Assembly: GCA_009801015.1 (NCBI GenBank)
Contig: VHZZ01008313.1
Coordinates: forward strand, 19,525 to 42,300
From: Silene noctiflora
Taxonomy: Eukaryota > Streptophyta > Magnoliopsida > Caryophyllales > Caryophyllaceae
Direction: 5' to 3'
Length of the DNA stretch: 22,776 bases
In this document: positions 1 to 13,900 of the stretch, in pieces
Position numbering within the stretch: the first letter of the stretch is position 1
Layout: each line of letters starts with the position of its first letter
The notes under the pieces: model-generated
Database searches by the model: none
Told to the model about the DNA's origin: nothing
What the model saw: the letters and a program-made list of their open reading frames with translations, nothing else
Program-made: the position numbers and the translations under genes

Positions 1-176
1 TTCCCCCTCACTACTTCTACTTTATCGGACTGTATAACTTGTTTATCTTTCGTTTATGTTTCAGTTTCTTTGACGCTTCGCTTTTAGTCTTAAAACGTTT
101 TAAAAATCTCGCATTTCCGCAACGTAGTTACTCTTTTATGTTAATTTATTCGTGTCGCTAAATAGCGGGGTGTCAC
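1..176 (-). mobile_element. Probable LTR retrotransposon end, truncated by the window edge
   Basis: Read on the minus strand, the segment begins at base 176 with TGTGACACCCCGC. It continues into sequence containing GTTGCGGAAATGCGAG and runs off the window. TG-starting ends with a GACACCCCG motif followed by AT-rich sequence and a GCGGAAAT block are typical of plant Ty3/gypsy LTRs as I remember them. No gag/pol coding, primer-binding site or second LTR is visible, so this could be a solo LTR, a fragment, or the edge of an element outside the window. The assignment rests on motif memory only. Confidence 0.42.
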
Positions 177-799
177 ATTAATAATATTAGAACTTAAAGC
201 TATTGTGAATATCTTTTATAAAGAATGTTAATTAAAATTACGTAAAACATTTAGCGGACAATATATGAATTTTTATATTTATTAAATTTAGATTAAATAT
301 ATTACTACAAAATGACTTATACCTATACGAAATAATATTAATTAAGGAGTATATAAATCAGATGTAAGACCCAACTTTTACAAATTAATAACAACTAATA
401 GAAATTGGGTTTATAGCCCATTATTCATATGTAGTTTATAATCTAAGAAATGGCCCAATTATGAGAATTATTGTTTAGGCGGGAAAACTAAGAGATTCTC
501 TTAGTAGTAAGGGAGATGTGTCAAGTCATTCTCTAATGTATAGTAATACATAACAAAAATTTAAAAATTTACAGTTTATAAAATTATAGTGAAATTTATC
601 AATTTTAATTAAATATTATAATTTATATCAAAATGATAAATTTAAAGAAAAAAGTTTTTTTGTTTCCTTATTTAGTTTGATGACTTTTGGAGGGAAAACT
701 TTAGAGTGTTTTATTCTTCTAGTATATAGGGGGATTGTGAATAGTCAAAAAAGCAAATGTAAAGAATCCGTTGAGACGGATGGAGTATTTAGCTAGATA
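177..799. other. AT-rich intergenic sequence, no gene seen
   Basis: No convincing coding frame, tRNA or conserved motif was found. The stretch is strongly AT-rich. Near its end, 767-782 forms a perfect 6-bp stem hairpin (ATCCGT tgag ACGGAT), followed by GGAGTA. That resembles one end of a Stowaway-type MITE (reverse complement TACTCCATCCGT), but no matching opposite end was found. Confidence 0.5.
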
Positions 800-1045
800 G
801 GTGGGACACTCGAGCACATGCGGGGCGGTGTGGGTGTGGGGAGGGGTGGGTATCCGCACCCACCCAATGCCACTTTTGATACCCGCCCGCCCCTCCAACC
901 ATCAAACCATTACCCGGACCCACCCCAAGTAAGGCGGGTGCGAGACCAAACCCGTCAAAATCCGTTTCACTAACATCCTTAATGTTCGTGCAAACTCGCC
1001 AAAATCCGTTCCAGTGACATTCTTGCACAAAATATGGTCAAAGTA
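800..1045. other. GC-rich, CCCACC/GGGTGG-rich island
   Basis: This block is markedly GC-rich within very AT-rich flanks. The first half is dominated by GGGTGGGG and CCCACCC strings, which are partly self-complementary (for example GGGTGGGTATCCGCACCCACCC at 845-866). The second half repeats CAAAATCCGTTxCA about 52 bases apart (near 955 and 1004). A minus-strand open frame of 79 codons crosses it, but its composition follows the base skew and I do not regard it as a gene. It may be a fragment of a GC-rich nonautonomous transposon. Confidence 0.4.
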
Positions 1046-1199
1046 GCGGCCTAACTCGACCCAATTCCACCATTAATTTCTAATTTCAGTACCCCTCGTC
1101 ATATAATTGATGAGTTGATGTGTACGTTGAAACAAAACATGTGAAAAACGAGATAATAATTACCTGTAAGTCTGTAATAACTGAACATGACTGCCACTG

Positions 1200-1397
1200 T
1201 AAATTCAACACTTGCAGCTATTTCAACTCATATCATAATATCATCTGGACTGTTTTTTCCTCAAATTTCCCACTATTTCCTATGTCCCTTTCAAACCCAT
1301 CTTCCTCTTTCCCTTATTATCTTTCCCTTTCTCCATATTTTTGTCTTTTCTTACTTTGTTCCATTAATTTCATACTAATTATGCTACACTTTGGTAT
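1200..1397 (+). promoter_or_regulatory. Candidate 5' leader exon of the GLR gene (pyrimidine-rich) with splice donor
   Basis: Bases 1240-1375 are unusually rich in C and T (TCCTCTTTCCC and similar), as plant transcript leaders often are. The tract is followed by overlapping donor-like sites at 1394 (GTATGT) and 1398 (GTAAGT). A matching acceptor, TATTTTTGCAG, ends at 2466, 93 bases before the GLR start codon. A spliced 5'-UTR intron of about 1.07 kb is therefore plausible. A TATA-like ATATAAT lies near 1101. No transcript evidence is available, and the transcription start is a guess. Confidence 0.3.
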
Positions 1398-1513
1398 GTA
1401 AGTCTTACTTAATTTTCTGTTTTTAGTCAATTATTCATCATTTCACCCACTTCTATTATCTGCCCATTACTGTGATTTCCCTCTTAAATGTAATTATGTA
1501 CTCCTTCCGGCTC

Positions 1514-1568
1514 TGTCCCAGTCATTTGTTTAGGGTATTTAATCAAAGGTAAACAAATGATCGGGACA
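1514..1568. repeat. Inverted repeat, MITE remnant
   Basis: TGTCCCAGTCATTTGTTTA (1514-1532) is repeated in inverse orientation at 1550-1568 with 17 of 19 positions matching and a 17-base loop. Bases just left of it (TACTCCTTCCGG, from 1499) resemble the end of a Stowaway-type MITE. The opposite end is missing, so this is probably a truncated or internally deleted copy. It lies in the proposed 5'-UTR intron of the GLR gene. Confidence 0.55.
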
Positions 1569-2072
1569 ATTGGTGTATTGCTTAGTTCATATGTAATGCT
1601 TGTTGGAAATTTCTGTAGCTGCCAATTTAGTTTTGTGGTTCATAATATGCCAAGTTGATGTCTTTACCTTCTAAACAGTGTTTTATTTAATTAATTAATA
1701 CTCCTATGTCTGTATTTTGCTGTATTCTTATGCATATAATAAAGATCAGATGCTTAGACAGTCTTTTCTGCTTTGAATTTGATGCTGCCACCACTTTTCA
1801 TGTACAACTATGCTTTACTTGTCAAGGATTATTTTATTTTCAGCTTTTTTCCACTTTTAAGTACAGCAATCTTGAGTTTCATCTGCATTCTCTATTAATT
1901 AAAGTTGTGGGTCAAGGTCTATCTGTGGAAGTATTGATCATGGGTGTTGATTACTCATTTGTCAGTGGAAGATTTACTATAGTATCTGTATGTATAAACT
2001 TTCATTCAACAAATTGTTGTTTTTGTTTTTCCCCAAATTTTTTCTTCATAGGTTATTTTATTACTTATGATA

Positions 2073-2357
2073 GTTAATGGGTTCTTACAATATCCCACAA
2101 TGATGGTTCATGGGTTTCCGTTTATGCTAGTCGACCCTAAATCATTTTTCTCCCCCAATATTTTTCTTCCTACGTTAACGGGCTCTTACCATATCCCAAT
2201 TAACAGTAGGTCTTTCTTAAGACAGTCTCACAACCCTCCTTTTAATTTTGCCTTATTTAAATAGATTGTGAGTGCCGTCTTAACTTAGGAGTTAGGATGG
2301 TCTTAACCAAAATTTGTGCCTAATGATGGTTCATTTTAATTGATCCTAAATCATTTC
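2073..2357. repeat. Interleaved imperfect direct repeats
   Basis: GTTAATGGGTTCTTACAATA (starting 2073) recurs at 2174 with 3 differences over 25 bases. A second sequence, AATGATGGTTCAT...CCTAAATCATTT, occurs from 2099 and again, shortened, from 2322. The two families alternate, which suggests duplication of a roughly 100-250 bp block followed by deletions and by insertion of the inverted-repeat element at 2217-2283. Confidence 0.5.
2217..2283. repeat. Small inverted-repeat element (TAAGAC..GTCTTA ends)
   Basis: TAAGACAGTCTCACAA at 2218-2233 is mirrored by TTGTGAGTGCCGTCTTA at 2266-2282, with about 33 AT-rich bases between. Ends of the TAAGAC-GTCTCA type recur in this window near 10955 and 22510, so this is probably a small nonautonomous DNA transposon family. 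Target-site duplications are not clear. Confidence 0.5.
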
Positions 2358-2479
2358 GGACTTTTTCTGTTGTTGTTGTTGATAATAGATGGATTTATGT
2401 TTCTCATTCTGGATTTGTTTGGTTTTGTGGAGTTACTTTAAGCTGTGTAATTTTATATTTTTGCAGAAGTTTGATTGAA

Positions 2480-2551
2480 ATGTCTCAATATTATATTACT
2501 TTTTGGATGCTGGAAGCTTCTTTATGGTGGAAAGCAAGTAATAACATCTGA
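2480..2551 (+). promoter_or_regulatory. Upstream ORF (23 codons) before the GLR start
   Basis: If the leader exon begins at the acceptor ending at 2466, the first AUG of this exon opens a 23-codon frame (MSQYYITFWMLEA...) that stops with TGA at 2549-2551. The main ATG at 2560 follows 8 bases later. A second, shorter, out-of-frame upstream AUG lies at 2524. Such close upstream frames usually lower translation of the main frame. The peptide is not recognised as a conserved uORF class. Confidence 0.4.
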
Positions 2552-2559
2552 GAGTTAAA

Positions 2560-7007
<4,448 letters not shown>

Positions 7008-7939
7008 CTATAGTATGGTGCTAATGCAGTTTTGGTTATTTTCTGCTTAGTCAGTTAAAAAGTATACTCAGATTCATGTAAAGCATTAATTAGTAGGTGC
7101 AAGTCAAGAAACCTCAATATAACAGTCAGGAGTATCAATGTTTAGATACATAAAATGGTGCTGACTGCAGATTATTCATTATTCTTCTCATTATTAATCC
7201 CAACTATAGTCTACAATTACAAACATCTACCTGTAGTCTGCAATTACAAACATCTGCATGTTTTTTCACTGATAGATCGGTTATGATTAGAAGAATCACC
7301 TGTGTTTCCGCTTGCAATTCAGCCAATGATGCTATTAAAGACTCCGCCAAGATTGGGTTGCAGACTCGCATATCTAATGTAGCGCATTCATATAGTATTA
7401 GGCAATCTTTTACCTTCTGAGTATGATGGACGAAAGCAAAATCATTCATTGATTACTGTTCCCTAGTACTAATAGTAGTAGACTCAACTTTTCCATTTTA
7501 GGTTCTCTGGCATCTATATGTTAAACAGACAAGTAAGTATAATATATCTAAACTCCTTAGTCCTTACCCCGTCAAGTCGGGAGTTTTGAAGTACATGGTA
7601 CATTGAGTATGATCTTAGTACCTAACAAACAGGACACCAATAATTTAACATATCCCAGATGAACTTAATTCACGGTATGATTGATCTTACAACTTGTTAG
7701 AACTTCTCTACATATGCCATTCACAAATCACAACAGATCCCCTAAAAACTGAAATTTGATAGTATGATCTTACAACTTAGCAGACATGTATAACCGGCTA
7801 ATGATACATAGCATGCTGCTTTATTGATCATTTAGGTTACAGACGTACATTCAATCACAACAACAGACTTCTGTACAAAAAAAAAAGAGAGAAAAACAGT
7901 TGCTGTACAAGATGAGTTGGAGTTGGAGTTGAAGTTGGA
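7008..7939. other. Convergent GLR / IRE1 intergenic region with both 3' UTRs
   Basis: The stop codons of the GLR (TAG, 7005-7007) and IRE1 (TGA, 7942-7940) face each other across this stretch, so both 3' UTRs and terminators must fit within about 0.9 kb. A minus-strand frame at 7449-7204 (81 codons, beginning MNDFAFVHHTQK) has protein-like composition, but it ends inside a tandem repeat and matches no family I recognise. It could be a gene fragment or chance. No other gene was found. Confidence 0.5.
7207..7260. repeat. 27-bp tandem duplication
   Basis: Two head-to-tail copies at 7207-7233 and 7234-7260 (TAGTCTACAATTACAAACAT and TAGTCTGCAATTACAAACAT at their starts) differ at about 2 positions. 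The unit is a multiple of three, so the minus-strand frame crossing it shows a repeated 9-residue block (VDVCNCRLQ-type). Confidence 0.75.
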
Positions 7940-10900
7940 TCACAACAGACTGCTTCTAAAATACTTGCCCAGTAACTCTTCCTCCCAACAATATTCATAT
8001 ATCACTCTATAAACCTCAATCAGAAGACTTGGGAACCGAGCAGTGAAGTAACTATCAAAACCCTCGGGAACTGACCCCAACACTTCCTGTATTTCAGTTG
8101 GGAGCTCTCTATAGTGATTCAACTTGTTGCGTATAACCCGAAGCATGTCTCGGACACTATCATACTTGTACCGCCTATACTGGGATATGTTCTCAAGGAA
8201 TGACGGTTCAAGTTTGTCGTCCCACTTTCCTCCTAGAGCTATTGGAGCCGTGGCTTCTAGAGCTTTGAGCAGCTCCGAATCAATTTTCCGATCTTCCAAT
8301 TCTACCCGATCGCTTGCATCTCGTAGAAATGAAAGTCGCTTTTCTGAGTTCCAGAATAATGGATGATGAAGCACCTCAACAGCTTTAGGCCTGTGGCCCA
8401 AAAAGAATTCAAAAGTACTGTCAGGTTCTAGGCTCTAAGAGTCTCAGCTATCAACAACTTAAGACCAGGATATGGGGAGGAAACTGGCTACCAGACCAAT
8501 TAAACATTTCGAACAAGTTTCTCCTAAAAAAATTTATCCTTTTTTTTAATCAGGAGCTCATAAATTGTCAGCAGTTTTTCAATTACTCCATATGTTCCAT
8601 TTATATTGTCCTCATTTGAGTTTGTGGATGTCAACGCTCTTAGGGCTCTCGTACTGTGGTCCAATGGATGTCGGATTATCGCATATAATTTATCACGTAA
8701 GACAAGATTCATCATTTTCAAAAACATCATCAGATTTATAAACCCCCTCGCATAAGGTTGTATGAATAATCAACAATGGCATTCTAGAGGGTATTTACAA
8801 TCGTCATTATCAAAGCGATCTTTGTTTTGCAAAAGGTTTATTTTGTTTGATTTTTACAAATATGTATTGAGTTGATTTTGATGATTCTGTAGATACCGTA
8901 TGACTTATAATTTAATAAATTGATCTTTTACTCAAAAAAAAATTCGGTAGAGAAACTTCACAGCTATGAAATAGTTGTTTGATAAATTAAATCTAACACA
9001 TTTTACATTATATGGCTATTCGGTACATATCTAAAAAATTTAACTGTCACATTGATAAGATTGATCACCAAACTCAAATAGGAACAACAAATTTGAGACT
9101 AAGGTAGTATGAAATCGAGTTGATTAGACTTCAGAGTAATTTCAACGGAAATTTCGACACGGCGATATGCAACAACCTCTTGATGTTTTCCATAAAAGAG
9201 CATGATTGCGTACACATCTGACCTTACAGCCTCGAGCGGAAGCCTTTAAGGCATTACGGTAATGTGTATCGATGTTAGCGTTAAAAGTACTCGTAAAAAA
9301 CTTACACTAGAATACTAGATAGTCGACACAAACCACCTTACTGACTAGAAAATTAATGTATTGTAAAACACCACACGGCCACAAGGGTTGCAAAACATGA
9401 AAACTCAAAAATATATAAGAGCAAGGCTAACCTGAAGTCTGGATTAGGATCGAGTAGGTGAAAAATAAGATGTACGGCTTCTGGAACATGTTCCACTAAG
9501 AACAAGTCCATACGGTTCTTCACAATATTGGCATCCCGCTCAAAAACATCACCAAATGGATGTTTACCACCAGTCATACAAAAGAAGAGGACGCAGCCTA
9601 GACTGAATATGTCAACTGCACGTGTCTGGCGACCAAGAAGAATTTGCTCCGGTGCTCTCCAACCTGCACTCCCAGCGCCTATGTTCAAACCAAGAACGTA
9701 TTATTAGCTTATTGCTTTATAATTTCTGATCTTAGTAACTAAAAAATTATAAGTTGGCTTGGCATGCAATCTAAATGAGTAACAAAAAGAATAGCAAGGC
9801 CGAGACATATATGATCAAAATCTTTGCTGACAAAAAGATATAGCCATCGAAGTAGACCTGGTAAACTACAAACAAACCTAAAAATGTCTCAAAATCCAAA
9901 TTGACCTGAGTGAGCCGACTTTTACTGGTCCCGATATCTTATTCTTACCCCTAATGACCTAATAATAACACACCTAAAGTATACAAGATCTGGAGCGACA
10001 CGCCCTGAGTAGAATGCAAGCAAATCTGACCCGAATGGACCCAGACCGAATGCAAATATACCCAAACTGCCTCCCTCCAGGTCTAGGATTAAATCAGATG
10101 AGTACCCACCTGTAGAATGTTGGGTTAAGGAAGACATATCTCCAACAAGACGTTTGCTGATACCCATATCTGAAAGTTTTGCAGATAAAAATTTATCTTT
10201 GATTATCAAGACATTTTGAGGCTTAACATCCCGATGTATAAAGCCAAGTTCATGCAAATGAGCAATTCCAGATACGACATCCCTGCAAAATGTAGCACAC
10301 TGAACTCAGATACTGGAGGAAATGAAACTTTCATGGCAGAGTGAGACAAGTTGAATGCCGGTTAGTCTTCATGATCTTCAACTTAGAGAATCTAGTTAAA
10401 GAATATAGCCTGATGACAATAGGATGGTTCTGAACTATGTCAGAACCTCTCTACATTTATTGGACTCCCAAATTGTAATTAGGAATACTGCTATTCAATT
10501 TAATTAATATGAATACCGAAGGAAAAGCAAGAGAGCCCTAGTCCCAAAAGAATTTGAGGTCACTTAACATGAACCATTACAAGGAAGCATAAGCGCAAAA
10601 CATCCGGCAGAAACGAGGAAGAAATGAGAGAAAAATAAGAGAAGAAACGATTAGAAGAAAGCAAAAGAAACACGGGGAAGAGACCAAATGGATATACGCC
10701 ATCGATGAATGCACTTAACCTAACATCCACGCTATTTTAGAAGATATAACCATCAGCAAAAGATTTGTTAAAATATCCATGATCTAACCAAGTAATGATA
10801 GTGCAATGTATCTACAAGTGGCACATAGAGTTGTACCAAGGGGACAATATTTTCATCTGAGAACTGGCATGAGGCGGTCACTTATGTGAGACCAACTTCA

Positions 10901-13900
10901 ATCCTTATATATTCCTCATTCAATACAGGGTTAATGGGTTGGTCTCAGACATTAGACTGTCTCATATGAGGTTTGTGTGTATTTTCACTAACCTCATAAG
11001 TTTTAGTAGCTGAGGTGAAGGATACCCATTACTCTTCCACAATTTGAACTCTTCATTATTTTCTAGCACTCCCACCACTTGTCCAGAGCATCCACTTAGA
11101 GAGTTAGAATTGACAACGCCTGGTGCACCTTGTGATGACTCGGAGAGAAGATATATTAAGTCATTCAAGCTACATAGGCAGCGCTCAAGAGATAGATAAA
11201 CAAAGTCTGAATCTTGCTCTACTCCGTAAAATCTGACCACATTAGAATGCTGATCAGAAGCCATAAGATTCTGAATTTCTTTCAGTGCCACATCATGGTG
11301 GGTCCGTACAAGCCTTTTAACAGCTACACGACGACCATCATAAGTACCTTCAAGAACAACAGTCCCATTGCTTCCTTTTGCGATCTCATCATTGGACACA
11401 TACAATTTGCCAATTTTGCGTCCATTTATCTGTACGCTAACTTGTCCATCATAAAATGAATCTTGCTTCTTATCAATCACTTGAGTAACCGAAAAGTCAT
11501 GACCGAAATCTGAGATTGTGATTCTTTCCTTATCATTTTCAGCAATGGTGTTATTCTTGCCATTTCCAGATTTTTTAGGTTTCCTTTTCTTTGGTACTGT
11601 GGTTTTTGACTTCAGTCCTTCACCCGGCTTATTTTTTGGGACAAAGACACTTCGGTAGAGAGCATAACCAACTGGAATGAAAAGAAGAAGCCCCGATAGA
11701 ATCAATGACAAGAAAAAATGTGGGCCGCTTAATGAAGGATGTGTATTGATTCCAGTATCCAGAGCAGAGGGCGGTAATGCTAACAGCTCCGAATGACGAA
11801 CAGAGTCGGTGCTCTTAGTTGGCAAGGCAAGCAATGAACGAGAATCATGATCAACTCCGTATTCCTCACTAAAGGCCAAGGGCAGGTATGAATGATCAAG
11901 AGCGGGTAACAGCAGCATCCCGTCTCCAGGCAATGTTCTTGGCACCTCACCAATTAATCCCGCCCCAGATATTAACTCAGAATATCCACGATCTCGGATG
12001 CGGTACACGAGGGTTCGTCTCAGACAAGATGCTGACTTGTCATATTTGGTACTATAGATGGGGCCTAGATGATCCTGCAAGTTACCCATAGTAGACATCT
12101 CCACATTTAAGCATAGAGCTTCAGCCTCAAATTCAGCCAGTGAAACATTCCATAGGACCTTGCCAGATAACTTAGAGTAGGCCAAAAAGGAATAATCTGT
12201 TCTTGTAATAGAAATCTGCTCTTCAGTCTTATCTCTTATTAAGATAGGATTTTCGCCCTCCTCAAAACGCAGGCCAGAAGAATCAGAGAATTTCACAGTA
12301 CGAATAACTGTTCCTGTCTTGGTGTCAACAATAAACACTGTAGTTGCCATTTGAGCTATGACAATAGTTCCATTCTTAGACAGTCCTTTCGTTTCCCTAA
12401 CCAAGTCTTTTGCACTCTTAAGTCTCTGAAACACACATGACAGCACATCAGAGACTCCATGAGGTAATAGTCCATAACTACGAAATCTATTCAGCCTGTC
12501 AATATGGCACACGTTCAGTTGCCTCGTAAAGAACAAAGGACAAATTTAAGATACATCTTTACGGTATATAACATGACAAAATAAAACATTTTTGTTTCTT
12601 CAATCAATAACAGAACTTCACACTTGACAGTTGATATTCATCAAAAAAGCATGAAAACTAAAAGAAATGCAATTATGTAATAGAGCGAAAAGAAAAAGCT
12701 CAGCCATTTGCACAGACGATAAAAATAAAGCTTCCCATGCAAAACAATTTCTTATCAGTTTACCTCCATGATACCCTTGCCTCTGTCATGTTTATACAAA
12801 TTCCAGTCATCTCCAATATCTACGAAGGTATCATCTCCAAGACCAGAAGTATTTTCCAGATTGGCATCGAGATTTTGGGAAGCTTGATAGGAAGAATAAA
12901 TAGGAAGGCCTGTCTTGATTGACCACAGGATCTTCAGCGTATCAACCTCCACCAACGATAGAGTGCCATCCAATGTTGCAACAAGCACAGTATCATGCCT
13001 ACCATCAGACAGAATAAAGAAAATGTAACAAATATTAATGTTGATGTTACCTAATTCTTTTGACCACCCGCCTCCTTTTTCCCTCATCGCACACCAATAC
13101 TCGTGTACCTAAAACTGGTTTTTCAGCTGAACCAATTCCATCAAAGTGGCAATTTAATAATCATTCTCATATGGTCATAAAACCTCTAGATGATTCCAAC
13201 ATAACCAAATATGAACAATTTTGGGATATTCGTTAACTTTTTATCCTTCTCTATCTCAGACGAATGGACAAGAAGCAAATCCAATCTACTGGCTCTTAAA
13301 TCACAACTATCGGAAAGAAAGAGGAGCCCTTTACGGTCGTATCAATAAATCGCATAGATAAACTCAATATATAATTGGCTCTCCACATAAGTTTCATTAA
13401 GACCTAGGAGTGGCAGAGTGCACCTACAGAATCAACCCAATTCTATTAGAAATATGAGATGCTATCAGAAGAGATGAAGTTTTTCCTTCTTGGGGAAGCA
13501 TCCTCTAGACTCGGGGTGCGAATCGCACACCCACAATAGGAAAGGAACACTTAACAAAGTCAGAGAATTTAAGAAGAGAGCAGCATTTTTACGTGGAAAC
13601 CTGTTCTTAATCAAGGGTAAAACCAATACCTCCCCAGCAAATCGATACTCTATCAAGAGATTAAAGAAATTTAGAGTAGAATTATAACAATAGTTTTTAG
13701 TTGTTACTCTCCCACACAAACTATAGCTCTCTCTTATTCTCTCAATGGATGTTAAAGACGCTCCTCCTCTCTCTGGAAACAAGTGTCTCTCGCTTGCATA
13801 AAAGCTACAACCTCATGGCTACTTATAATTGAACTCTACCAACGTAACATGGTAAGATTCATGCTCATAATTCACATTAATTAATGGCAATGCAATAATT

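Noticed and set aside
1120-2264. Several plus-strand open frames of 63-123 codons upstream of the GLR gene
   Set aside because: They are rich in Ser, Phe, Cys and Leu from CT-rich sequence, match no family, overlap each other and lie in the proposed leader intron.
9922-10109. Extension of the IRE1 kinase exon 4 beyond STG (residues starting GGYSSDLILD)
   Set aside because: Kinase similarity breaks at GTGGGT (10109) and resumes at 9678 with GSAGWRAPEQ, so this is intron read-through.
13509-13533. GGGTGCGAATCGCACACCC considered as the T-arm of a tRNA or tRNA-derived SINE
   Set aside because: No anticodon arm, acceptor stem or A box could be placed around it; it is only a short palindrome.
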